Shown: positions 1-10,947 of the stretch, piece by piece
Layout of the letters: every line of letters starts with the position of its first letter
How positions within the stretch are numbered: the stretch's first letter is position 1
Origin: Voacanga thouarsii
Taxonomy: Eukaryota > Streptophyta > Magnoliopsida > Gentianales > Apocynaceae
Reading direction: 5' to 3'
Assembly (NCBI GenBank): GCA_026120185.1
Contig: JANUWF010001733.1
Span: 62,001 to 126,000, forward strand
DNA: 64,000 nt
Notes under the pieces: model-generated
Databases searched by the model: none
What the model was told of the DNA's origin: nothing
The model's input: the letters and a program-made list of their open reading frames with translations, nothing else
Made by a program: the position numbers and the translations under genes

Positions 1-32
1 ATAAAGTTAAGGGATAAAGTCTTTAGGGTTTA

Positions 33-338
33 ACACATCAACTTCATTAGGTTAATTGGCCAAGGTTTGTGTGACACATCAGCATTGGTTTGGTTTGTAT
101 TTATGGTAAAATGGCTGGACCAGAAAAGTACTTTAGTTTTGTTCTTCAAGTTTCCTCTTAGGTGAGATAATTAAGTATGGATTTGACACATCAGCTTCAT
201 TAGGTTAATTGGTCAATGTTTGTGTAATATATCGGCATTGGAGTTTGGTTTGTATTTATGGTAAAATGGTTGGACCAGATAAGTACTTTAGTTTTGTCCT
301 TCAAGTTTCCTCTTAAGTGAGATGATTAGGTATAGACT
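33..338. repeat. Tandem duplication, about 153-bp unit
   Basis: Two consecutive copies of a 153-bp unit start with ACACATCA at 33 and 186. Both contain the order: cttcattaggttaattgg, ggtttgtatttatgg, then cttcaagtttcctctta. Copies differ by scattered substitutions. No coding potential was recognised in the unit. Confidence 0.8.
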
Positions 339-781
339 TAGGGTTAAGTGTTATCGGTTTGAACAACAGATTTTGTTGTAGATATTTATGCTTTGGGTAT
401 GTTACTTGGGAATATTTTTTAGATTAGTAATAGAAGATTCTTTATAAGGTTAAACCAATAGTATTTATAAGCAATTGTGGATTGTTGTAATTTTTGGGAA
501 TTAATTGAGACAGACTGTCCAGATTCACAAATAAATGTTTAAATATTTTAGGATTCAAAACACGACATCCCAAGAATGCGGCTGAGGTTACTGCTGAGGA
601 AGAGGAAAAGACATTCCGTTCTTCCACACGAGATTGTATTGGAGATCTAAAACTTCTATGGAAGATGGACCATCTTCCAACCGCTTGCAGTAACCTAAAA
701 ACATAGAGTCTACCCCCGCTGCCTGCCATCTAGGGTAGTGCCAATGGAAGTGGTTGTCAGGTGCGCTATGTTGGTTGCAAG

Positions 782-1150
782 ATGATCTTAATTGTGGTCA
801 CTGGACTCATCACCACCGCTGCTGCCGCCACCAAAGTTCCAATTCTACCCCCAGGAAATCCAAGCTCTTCCACCGAGATGGTGTTCTGCAACCAACCTCC
901 AACATAACTCCTGCAATTCGCCATCGAAGTCAACAAGCCAGCGTTATCCTCTTCCTCCGATATTTTAGCCGAAAAAGATCGCGATCCGAGTTTACTTAAA
1001 CTCTTAGCTCCTCCAGATAACTCAATCTCTGAGCGAATCACGTTCGGTGTCAATGACACCCGACGAATGTTACGGCAACCCATTTCCATCTACAAACAAA
1101 AGGTTGGTGAAGAACAAGCATGGTTCTTCTCGCCGACAACCGACTCATGA
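782..1150 (+). other. Unrecognised coding-like stretch with one internal stop
   Basis: From an ATG at 782 one frame stays open to a TGA at 1148-1150, except for a TAA at 905-907. The stretch is clearly richer in G+C than its surroundings. The predicted peptide starts with a hydrophobic run (MILIVVTGLITTAAAA) that could be a signal peptide or membrane anchor; a later part contains LLKLLAPP. No family was recognised. The opposite strand also has open frames here, so even the coding strand is uncertain. It may be an old gene fragment. Confidence 0.25.
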
Positions 1151-2496
1151 AGCGACAGCACTAACACAGAAAGCCTAGGTGAAGACGGCACATTCCAAGA
1201 TTTTTCCAGTTTACTATTTTATTTCAACTATTGTTTGGATATCAAATTTTTCTTTATTACAACGATGGCAATAATCAATACTAAACAGGTTTTGATATTT
1301 GGTACCTATTATTGTGTGGAAAATATGGCTTTTCTCGATGCAAGTGAATTCTATTTGCGAGGGTGGGTGGGTGTGGCATTCATTTTTCTGTTCGAACTGC
1401 AGAGAAAAGAATGGTAACTCTATAGCTGTGTAATTTATTTTTGTATGTCCTGTTGGCCAGGTTTTCAATATAACCTTTGTTAACTCAAGGCTCACTTCGA
1501 TTTCTGCTTTCTGGTTTCGCAGCAAAAAAAGGGTTTTAATTTGTTTTACTCTGTTATTTGCTGGAAATTTGTTGACAAGAGTTTGGAATGACAACCTTGA
1601 AAATGAGTGCTCTGATTCGAAAATAATGGATGCTGAGCCTAACAGAATAATACACACTTGAGTTTCCTAGCAATGTTCTTGAGCCCTCAGACACTGGGGA
1701 GAACTTTTAAGGGTTCAACTGAGCATCATTTCTATGCCTTAAAGGTCAATATACACAATCTGAGATTGATTCGGTTGTAACTAGCATTTTCTGATGAGGC
1801 AAATCTTCCATACAATGGAACTGGTAAGAACCGTTTGGCAATCAAATTTCAAGATGCCTATGCACACAACTCCAAGCACCTAACATGGAGAAGCTAAACT
1901 TTACTTGTTTAAAAATCACTATGACATTCTTATTTCCTTAAATAATACATGTAGCTCTTCTTAACATAGCCTCTTTTAAAATTTTTCTAAGCCAATATTT
2001 TTAATTTTTTTAGATATGTTACAATGTCCACATCTGTATTTGTGAAAGTGTAATTATGGTGCATTATGCTTTGAGGTACCTTTAGGACTTTGCTCTCTCT
2101 TATCTTGAAAGGTTGATAAAATAGTTTATTTTATTAGCAAAGAGTCTTGGTTGCATTTATTGTGAATTATAAAAGCAACTCAAACCATGCAGGGGTGCTA
2201 AAAGTTTGGCATCTCCCTGTACCTTTAGAACTACTCAGACCAAAGCATTTATTAGCTGCCTACTAGCTGTTATAATTATTACTACTCAGGTTGGTTTTTG
2301 ATGTGTATACTGGATATGTATTTCTTACTAAATTTTTGTCTTCTGATGGTGAAGTAAACTACTCAAAACTAAAGGAGTTATTCCTTTGATAGAAAACTTA
2401 AAACATATGATTATTCTAGAATGCCAGTGATCTAAAGACATTGCAAGTATATGTAATGAAACTGCTCTTTTATTGCTTACTTTCTTGTATTTTCAG
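1151..2496. other. Non-coding stretch, nothing recognised
   Basis: AT-rich sequence with only short random open frames. The last part immediately before 2497 is a plausible intron for the ECT-like fragment because it ends in a pyrimidine-rich tract and AG (tgtattttcag). No transposon termini or RNA genes were seen. Confidence 0.5.
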
Positions 2497-3061
2497 GATA
2501 CAATGGGACCTTTAATTACTCAACTGAATGATCAAAGCTATCTTAGTGCTGCAGGTGGTTCATACACAGTATGTTATCACCGGGATTCTTTATGTTTTGT
2601 TTGATTGACGTGTATGAAGGGACATAGTCTAACACAGATTATATTGCTTTCTTTGTCAGAATATGCAGTCTGATAACAGTTCACTTTTATATTATTTGCC
2701 TAGCTATAATCCTTATGCAACTGGATTTGTGGGTATTGACGGAGAGCAGCCTTATGTATCATCTAGATATCTTCAACAACCTGTGTTATATGGGTCAGAA
2801 GCCTTGCCATGTTACTCATGGGATCAGAAGATTGCTGGAGATGCCACCAATAAAGCTGTTAATAAATTTGAGAATCTAAAACCTGTTATTGGTCGAAATG
2901 GTTCAATGAAGTCCAATGGTTTTAACTCTTCAAAGACCAACAACCCTTCATTGACCAAAGCTTCAAACATGCCTTTGAATTTCAAAACAAGACAGTCTAC
3001 AGTTCCATCTAATTTCTTGAAGTCTTTTCAGCAAAATCAACAGCTTAAACCACTGAACAAG
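2497..3061 (+). pseudogene. YTH-domain (ECT-type) m6A reader, N-terminal exon fragment
   Basis: Two exons are visible: 2497-2568 (24 codons, starting DTMGPLITQLNDQSYL) and 2660-3061 (134 codons). The intron between them has GT at 2569 and AG at 2658-2659, and the reading frame is kept. Exon 2 encodes the low-complexity N-terminal region typical of plant ECT proteins: YYLPSYNPYATGFVG, then YLQQPVLYGSEALPCYSW, then a Ser/Asn/Lys-rich stretch ending in KPLNK, followed by a GT donor. ECT proteins bind N6-methyladenosine in mRNA through a C-terminal YTH domain. No YTH domain or initiating exon is visible in the window, and a PPR fragment follows within 600 bp. It therefore looks like a truncated gene copy. 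The family call is from remembered ECT N-termini; the exact paralogue is not determined. Confidence 0.75.
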
Positions 3062-3595
3062 GTAAAGTGTATATTGATGATTTTGCTCTCCCATCATCAT
3101 GGAAGAAAATTAAAAGCTGACTGTGATGTTAGCATTTACTGATGATGATTGCTTGATTAATCTACATTCAGTGTTATTGCTACAATTTGTAGCGATGATT
3201 TATTGAGTCCTCAGTGGGTAAATCTGTGGAAACGATTTATTAAGTGTTTCATGGTCCATGCCTGGAAACCGTGTTATGCTTTTAGCATTTCAACTGATTG
3301 CACCCATGGTTCCAACTAAGGAGTTTTTCATTCTTATGCTTCAATCAAGCTTCAAGTAACAAAATAATTAATAGTTCATCATATCTTCATTCTTCTCAGA
3401 AAATTTTTTGTTTGCTTGGTGTTGTTTTTGGTTGATGAAACTCATCGTTTGTTGAATGCCTTGGTTTACATAATTGGTATAATGAACAGCATTTGTTTAA
3501 AACATAGGTGGTCATTAGGGCAGTAATAGATTTGTTTGGATATTGCAGCACAATGAGCATGTTGTCTTCTTAATTAGTGGATTTTGCAGGAAGAA

Positions 3596-4203
3596 TAAAT
3601 TTGATAGAGTATATGAGTTGTTTCCCTTATGGATGAATCAGGAGTGAAGCTTGGTCGTGCCACATACGTGTCACATACAACACTTTGATCACATATTTTA
3701 GTGATAAGGGGGATTTCAGAACTGCACATAAAGTGATGAAGAAGATGTTGAAGGATGGTATTCTGCCCAATGTTGTTACTTATGGGGCACTGATCCAAGC
3801 TTATTGCAAGGTGGGAAATCTAGACGAAGCTATGAAAATATTTAAGGATATGAGTTCTGTGTCAATAGTATCAACCAAAAGGCCCAACACCATCATTTAC
3901 AATACTTTAATTAACGCTCTTTGCAAGAGTGACAAGATTGAAATTGCTCTTTCATTACTGGATGATATGAAGGACAAGGGGGTGAGGCCAAATACCTCAA
4001 CATTCAATTCCCTTCTCAGAGGCCTTCAAGAAAGGCATTGGTTAGATAAGGCATCCGAACTTATGGATCAAATGACCATACAGGCCTGCAGTCCTGACTA
4101 TGTTACCATGGTAATTCTTACAGAGTGGCTCTCTGCAGTTGGTCAAACTGAAAAATTGTGAACTTTTGTTCAAGGATATGAAGTTTTAGCTTCAACAGCT
4201 TAG
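3596..4203 (+). pseudogene. P-class PPR protein, decayed C-terminal fragment
   Basis: From 3670 one frame reads VTYNTLITYFSDKGDF and then runs through about four 35-residue pentatricopeptide units, recognisable by VVTYGALIQAYCKVGNLDEA, IIYNTLINALCKSDKIEIA and TSTFNSLLRGL. Upstream the homologous reading lies in other frames (from 3596, then ATG GAT GAA at 3631), so at least one frameshift is present. After GQTEKL an in-frame TGA (4159-4161) interrupts the C-terminus, and the same frame continues with TFVQGYEV to a TAG at 4201. The end resembles mitochondrial PPR proteins of the Arabidopsis At3g61520/At5g28370 type, which bind organellar RNA. No N-terminal repeats or transit peptide are present. 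The nearest neighbour is the ECT fragment, also truncated. Confidence 0.85.
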
Positions 4204-5119
4204 GTTCTCTCTTTCAGCCCCTTCTTCTTTCATAAAAAGAACCATTTTTGCTAAGGTATATTACCTTCTCTCTATTTTATTGCTAAAAAAATTCTGTTTA
4301 ATGCTTGGTCTGTAATGCATAGGGTGTGGTAAAGGAAGCATATCTAACGTACTGGTACTTTACAGGAGATGACCATTCTGCATCAACAGTAGGCTATCAA
4401 AACTTCTGAAAACCGATGTACACCACCTTGCTGGCATGTAACCTTCCTCCATTATCAAAATATAGACAGTTACTTTTTTCTTTTTGGCTTACCCAATTTT
4501 AATGATCCGACTAGGGAGCTCCATATCTAATTGATCAATATGCATGGATATGGTTGTGTATCACTTGAAGAATAATGTCCCTTCCAAAATCTGAACAAAA
4601 ACAATCTGCTTTTCATAACCTCAAATTGTGCAAATGGAATATTTGGTTCCATTGTAGTGTAACACTAGATGCTTGGGATATGCTTTTTAATTTATAATAA
4701 AAACTCACTCTTGGAATTGAGAACAGAGGCTCTTCTGCAGTGTCAGTGACATCCTTTTCCTTTTCTCCTACCATACTGGAAACCTAAAATTTGCTTCGTA
4801 TTGCTGATATTTTAACCTTTGTTTTGATGTTTAAGAATCAACTAACATATTTTACCCTTTTTTTTTTTTTTGTGTGGGTTGGGAGAAATTCGTAGTATTC
4901 CATCAAAGTCAAAGAAAGAGAAAAAAGAATAAAATAATTAGAATCAATAGTTGTGATGAAATAATTGGAATTTATAACCTATGAAAGATAATAAATAAAA
5001 ATTATTAATTTCAGAATCAAAAAATCTTTTTTTCTTCTTAGGAGCCATTACTTTAGCTGCCGTTACTATTCCATCAATAGTTATGTCATTTGATTTTTTT
5101 TTCCTTTAGAACATAAATA
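4204..5119. other. Intergenic DNA, nothing recognised
   Basis: AT-rich sequence with a poly-T run near 4857-4872. It contains no convincing open frame. It ends at the Helitron 3' terminus whose CTAG occupies 5120-5123. Confidence 0.5.
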
Positions 5120-5160
5120 CTAGTTGACACCTCCACGCTACGCACGGAAATTTTGCCTGA
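5120..5160 (-). mobile_element. Helitron 3' terminus, minus orientation
   Basis: Read on the minus strand, this segment ends with a GC-rich hairpin (positions 5147-5133; stem CCGTGC/GCGTGG with two G-T pairs), then 9 nt, then CTAG, followed by a T in the flank. This is the classic Helitron 3' end (hairpin, CTRR, inserted between A and T). The body of the element would extend to the right. Its 5' TC end was not located. The terminal 30 nt are closely related to the terminus at 39,718. No Rep/helicase gene is present, so it would be non-autonomous. Confidence 0.75.
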
Positions 5161-6665
5161 CGATTAAATTTTTATTAAATATCTACAAATAAATAAAATT
5201 TATAAATAAATTATTAATTAGAGAGTATAAAACAAAGATTAATGTATATACATTACAACTGTTATTGATAGAGGATATACATTTAAATATAAAAAAATCA
5301 ATAATTGACCCCCTATACTTTTATGAATTTTTCTATAATTATTGTTACTAACCAAGAGATATAATCCAAAATCGAATAAGTATAAGTTTCTTCAATTTAA
5401 TAATCAATCTAAAAAATAATAAATTAATTATCTTTTATATGTGTTTATTTGTATAGAGTGGAGAAAAGAGATTACACAAAATTCAAATTTGTGAGAAAAA
5501 ATGTTCTTAAGTTATATTATTTTGATTAAAAAAAATCAATATATAATTTTTGCATTTGTATGAATTATGATTTTTTTTTTATCAAATATCTCCTGCAACA
5601 ATAAATATTAAACAAAAAAAATGAGAGATTAAAATAATATTGTACTAAAAAGTGATAAATAAAATAATTATTCAAGTTACTCGTAAAATTAGATTAAAGT
5701 ATTTAAAATTGTAGACTTACAGTTAAAATGAGAACTGTAATCACAGACAAAACGGTATTATAAGACAGATAGAGCAGTATTATAAGTTATTTTTCTATGC
5801 CTTCGTTCCTTCTCAAAATTTGTTTACGTGCAATCACAGATAAAATAGTATTATAAGATAGAAATAATTAGTTTTAGTTCTTTTCTTTCTTACTTACTTT
5901 CATCAAAATTGAAGGATAATGATAAGCAAAACCTCTATTATAAATGATTATTATCACTTGGTATCTAAACTTCGTCAAAAAAAAAATAAATAAATAAGTA
6001 AATGAAATATACATAAATGTAACCCCGCAAAAAGAGGGAAAAAAGCAAAAAAGAAAATTAAAAAATACGTTGGAATGCATCCTGATCATCAATCTTGTTG
6101 TATCCAAAATGAAAAGAATAAAGAGTTATCACATATATGGAAGAGGTTCCTCAAAATTATATTAGATAAAATAAAAAAAATTGATAATCCAAAATAAAAA
6201 GAGAATAAGTTGAATATGAATAGACAAATTAAATATTTATGTATGATATCTTGATACCCTGTATGTTAATCATCAACTACTACAACTGCATTTATAAATG
6301 TGCCAATTGCATTAGTAACATTAAGGTTGTACTTCTTCTATGTTACCTTTCAAAGATGAGTTAAGTGACCATGAACACCAGGAAAGAGACATTTGAGAGT
6401 TTCAACCACTTGAAAAAATCTAACATCCCTCTCATTTTCATGTCTATCAGCCTTCAGTTCATGAAGTTGGTTTTCTAAGTCATCAATTTTTGTCTTCTAT
6501 CTATCATACTTGCATTCATAGACAAAAAATGTATCTTATCATCAATAATGAAAACTCAAAATTCTAGTTTCAATTAAATGAAGAATACGTGCAAGAAAAT
6601 AGTAAGCCAATGCATCTAAATGTCATTCCGTGAAAAAATCAAAGAATGAAAATTTCTTCAAACAG

Positions 6666-7290
6666 TAATAATGTGTAATAAATTAAAGAATGAAACTTGT
6701 AGGTCTATATTATTATGAAATAATAATGTGTCTCTTCGTTTTTCTTATTGACTCTTAAATTATATTGAAGAGATTATTTAAGAGATTAACACCATCCATA
6801 AAAGAATACAAAAAGGTTTTACTAAATTTTACAATTAATTGGAGAAGATGGGGAAAAAAAATTGCTTTGAAAATTTACTTGAATAATTTAATCCCCTCTT
6901 CGCTTTTAGTTTTTTCAAAAAAATTAATAATGTGTAATAAATTAAAGAATAAAATTTGTAAGCTTGTATTATTACGAAATAATAATGTGTCTTTTTTATT
7001 TTTCTTATATGACTCTTTAATTGTTTTTCATAAATTATCTTTCTCATTTATGTTATAATAATACTCATATATCTTTTTATACAATATTGTTAAATGTCTA
7101 ATTTATCCATGATGACCAAATTAATTTCAACCATAAAAAGAGTTAGGTGGAAGTATTGATTAGATTAACATCATTCATAATAGAATACAAAAATATTTTA
7201 ATAGATCTACACTATTAATTAGAGAAAATAAAAATTATTTTGAAAATTTACTTGGATAATTTAATTCCCTTTTCACTTAACCAGGAAAAA
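6666..7290. repeat. Direct repeat module, offset about 259 bp
   Basis: A module starts at 6666 and again at 6925 with taataatgtgtaataaatta. Both copies continue through a 'taataatgtgtct' stretch, then 'gattaacac/atcatccata' and 'gaaaatttacttg(g/a)ataattta', and end in a 'atcccctcttc'-like block. Copies are diverged and interrupted by small indels. No open reading frame is shared. Confidence 0.65.
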
Positions 7291-8151
7291 ATGATAATAA
7301 AAAACAAGAAAAAAAAACAAAATTGTAACAGACAGAAAAGAAACTTAGATAAAAAATGACAGAAATCCAAAACTTCTAAAGAACTAATAACAATCATCCA
7401 ATATGAACTGATAGAATAGATGAGCTAACTAATTAACAACAAGAAGATATACTCATAGACAAACTAAGAAATCAAAGAGTCACAATAACTCAAAAATAGT
7501 AGAAATATTTGTTACCAACGTTGTAGGTTGATAAATATTTATAGAATATTTTATATGATTACTGTCCACTGTTTTTCCTCTTTCTATTATCTCTTTTCTG
7601 GAGTTATTCTAATTATATTTATTCTAATTATGTTTTTGTCATAAAATTATATTAAACTGGAGCATTTGTCTTATTTGAGTATTGTTGACCTGTGAATTTG
7701 TTGATGGTATTTTTGCTTTTTTAATGTTATAAATATGTCTGTGTATTTTTTACGTATTTGACTTATTTTCTTGAGTTTTGTTGTTATTTTGCTTCCTCAT
7801 TTGTTCTTGTTTTGTGGACAAATCTTTTGGCTTTTAAGGTCATTATGGTATCTTTATTTTTGAGTAATTTTCATAATTAATTTTTCTCATCAGAATATGT
7901 GTGTGCATATGTTCTATAATCTTTGTTGAACTAAGTATGTCTTTTTTTTTTTTTTGTTATGTGGTATTTTATTTTTTATTTTTATATTTTATATATGTTA
8001 AAATGCTGACTTTTTTGCCACTTACTCAAAAGCAACCCATTGGTATTCTAATTACATTTATAACAGAATTTTTATTTTATAGACTATCCAAATTCTCTAT
8101 ACATTTTGACAAATTCATTAATATGATTGGTTTTTTAGTATTATTGTCTAT

Positions 8152-8723
8152 GAGTTATTAATATGGTTATTAATAATTAATAATAGAATAAATAAGTGTA
8201 TAGTTATTAATATGGTTATTAATAGTTATGAATAATTTTTATAATTTTTGGTTAAAAATAATATTATACATGTTCAATAACTATTTTACCCAGGACGATC
8301 AAACTAATCTCAACCATTGAAAAGTTTAGGTTGAATGATTTTAAAATCTATACCATTCATTAAGGAAATTGAAAAGATTTTTTTTTTAAATTCTTTAAAA
8401 AATAATATGGACAATTCAATCCCCCTTGACATTTTATGAGTTATTAATATGGTTATTAATAGTTAATAATAGAATAAAGTGTATAGTTACTAATATAGTT
8501 ATTAATAGTTATAAATATTTTTCATAATTTTTTGATTAAAAATAATATTATATATGTTCAATGACTATTTTTCCCATAACGTCCAAAGTAATCTCAACCG
8601 TTAAAAAGTTTAGGTGGAAAGATTCTAAAATCTATACCATTCAGTAAAGAAGTTGAAAAGTTTTTTTTTTAAATCTTAAAAAAATAATATGAACAATTCA
8701 ATCCCCTCTTAACATTTAGAATA
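8152..8723. repeat. Tandem duplication, about 286-bp unit
   Basis: Two adjacent copies start with gagttattaatatggttatt at 8152 and 8438. Each runs through 'atctcaacc(a/g)tt', 'aagtttaggt(t/g)ga' and 'atctataccattca', and ends in 'caattcaatccccc/t'. The last block also occurs near 6890 and 7260, linking this repeat to the module at 6666-7290. Confidence 0.75.
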
Positions 8724-9259
8724 TACATTTAGATAAAATACAAAAATTAAACTGAATACAAAGCTAATCAAATTAATAAATTATTATAAAAAATTACTGA
8801 CCCAAGCAAATGATACCGCACGAGCAACCAAATTAGTTATGTAGGAATAGAGATAGAAAAGAGAGAGGAGTGAGATAAATTTAAAAAATATAGAAATTTA
8901 AAAAATATTTGAAATTGACTAAAGAAAGATAATTTTGTCTATAAAATGAAAATTGTACTACAGGAGAGATATTGAGCAAGCAATATTGCCAGCCATCCAT
9001 AATTGGCTATTCTAGTTAAAACGTCAAAGTAAGGTTGAAAAGTCAAGTGGTGTTGAATTTTGAGTGAATCGAGGAAAGTTTGATGTGTTAGTCAAGACTC
9101 ACATTTTGGTTGATTTAGGATCCCCTCTTTCCTTAAATAAGTTATAACAATTACCATATTTGGAGTCTTTAGGTAGACAAGAAAATATTCCAGACAGCTC
9201 AAAGTATATTTTCCTGACAGCTATTCTACTGTAAGTCGCTATTAATTACGCGCTTTTAT

Positions 9260-9277
9260 CCAATAGGTATATAAATA
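9260..9277 (+). promoter_or_regulatory. CCAAT and TATA boxes upstream of the CaaX-protein gene
   Basis: CCAAT at 9260-9264 is followed by TATATAAATA at 9268-9277, about 63 bp before the ATG at 9340. That spacing predicts transcription starting near 9300 and a short leader of about 40 nt. Confidence 0.6.
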
Positions 9278-9339
9278 CCTCGCCTCTCTTTGCTCTTTTC
9301 TGCCAGAAGCATTGTCATCTTCTTCCAATACTTTTCGCC

Positions 9340-10009
9340 ATGGACTACAATGTGTTTAAGCCTATGGTAAGCAAGTTCGTGCTATGATAACACATGCACG
9401 CTTCAATTTCTTCAATTTTAAATCCAAATATATATAGTGGAATACAATTGATTCAATCAGCGTCTCCGGAAACTAATTATGTAACTGTGTGCAATGAAGC
9501 AGGTTACGAAATCAGAGCCAGAACCCACACCACTGCCAGCACCTATTCCAGCGTCAGTGCCAGAACCACCATCTCCACCACATCAAGGGCCTGCTTATCC
9601 ACAGCCTGGACCAGGGCCAATCCCGTTTATGGGAGGAGGCTACATGGAAGAATTGGACCGAATGTCTAGAATTCCAGGACTGCGAGATTTTGAAGTGACA
9701 TATTCGAAGACTTATAGATGGAATATGATGGACCCTATGGAAGACTATCAGTATCACTATAAAGCTCATGGTCAGCCAATGGCTTATAGAGGCATGCAAC
9801 GGGTGCCCACACAGCGACCTCGTAGACCACTAGGTCCTCTGCCGGAGTTTGGCCTTCCGGCAGGAATGCTTCTAGCACCGCCTCACCATGCATATGACTA
9901 TGACTATCCATGCGCGCTGCCCACTTTTGGTGGCCACCACCATGGACCTTACGGCGGTGGCGGCAGCTACTATGGCGATCAACATTCTGAGGATTGCAGG
10001 GTTATGTAA
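9340..10009 (+). CDS. Small proline-rich protein with C-terminal CaaX-like box
   Basis: Two exons, 9340-9366 and 9503-10009, join in frame across a 136-bp intron (gtaagc...gcag). The product is 177 residues. The start is the first ATG after the TATA box, in a good context (cgccATGG). After the short exon-1 peptide comes a Pro/Glu-rich segment (PEPTPLPAPIPASVPEPPSP), then a central part with many Met, Tyr and Arg, then a His/Gly/Tyr-rich tail. It ends CRVM. A terminal Cys with Val at the third position and Met last fits a farnesyltransferase CaaX box, although Arg in the second position is not typical. Isoprenylated plant proteins of the HIPP family have similar glycine/proline-rich tails and C-terminal Cys boxes, but no heavy-metal-binding CxxC domain is present here. 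Function unknown; lipid anchoring to membranes is an inference. Confidence 0.75.
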
Positions 10010-10940
10010 GATGCCACTTTCTGTTGGTTGCTTCATATTCTGGGTTCTGGGACCTGGGACGTTATAATTCATTTCCATCTGTTATGATATTCAAAATTAA
10101 TAAATATTTATTTAAATACTTTGTTATTAAAACGAAGTAGTTTTGAGTATTAGTAATTTAATAGTTTAGATTAAGTTTGTCATATTTTAAATAAAGAGTA
10201 CTGGGAATTTGAGAAGGGTGTGGTCATTATTATATGTTCTCAAGGTAACTTATATTTGTATCCTCTAAATTTTTATATTCTTTATCACATTCTTATCTCA
10301 ATCGGTCAAACTTCCGTATTCTCTTAATTATTAATAAAATTATTTCTTTTATTTCTAATAGTATTCTGAATCATAACATCATCCGGATATTTGATTGTTT
10401 TCTCCATTTCTGCTTTACCCAAATTTGTAATGCTTTTTTGCAAAATCAATTCGTTTATTGCATGCACTATATTGATCGTAGAATGTAATAAAATTTCTAT
10501 ATTCATTCTTTATTACAGACCCTCTTTTTGATATTGTCTTCTGTGCTCATTTCACTTTATCATTCTGATCTGATGATTATTCCATATGGTTTATACCATG
10601 ACTGAATAATCACTATTAGGATACTAAATTGAGGCACTTTGGAATTGGAAAAGAATTCCAATTCTAGAATGAAAGTGAGTGCCGAACAAGAAATCTTGCA
10701 GTGCAGGGGTCCAATACCTGTTCTAAAAACAAGATGCAATCTTTATATATTTTGTTCTGCCATTGAATGCCTGAAGATCAATTGCAGGAGCTCAACTTAA
10801 GTTTGTTCATAATGGTTCTGTAGATTTGCTAGAATTGCATATGCAAATGAAAAATGAAATTGATGAAGTCACAAAGACGCAAAGCCAACAAACTGCTGCA
10901 AAGCTGAAGTGAGAAAAGATTTTTATTGCAGAGATTTATG
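10010..10940. other. Convergent 3' flanks of the CaaX-protein gene and psaK
   Basis: AT-rich intergenic DNA between two convergent genes. It should contain both 3' UTRs and polyadenylation sites. AATAAA-like runs occur (for example aattaataaatatttat near 10100), but none can be assigned with certainty. Confidence 0.5.
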
Positions 10941-10947
10941 AACAAAA

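Larger units (their letters stand above)
5161..9240. other. AT-rich DNA, probably largely Helitron body or other decayed transposon
   Basis: Very AT-rich sequence with short spurious open frames, homopolymer runs and two sets of internal duplications (6666-7290 and 8152-8723, listed separately). No coding sequence was recognised. Part of it probably belongs to the Helitron ending at 5120, but the far end cannot be set by eye. Confidence 0.5.

Noticed and set aside
442..729. 95-codon minus-strand open frame, and its 107-codon neighbour at 766-1089
   Set aside because: No recognisable domain, overlapping open frames on the other strand, and only a vague resemblance to short mitochondrial proteins.
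7901..8161. 86-codon hydrophobic open frame
   Set aside because: AT-rich and T-run driven; no start context and no homology recognised.
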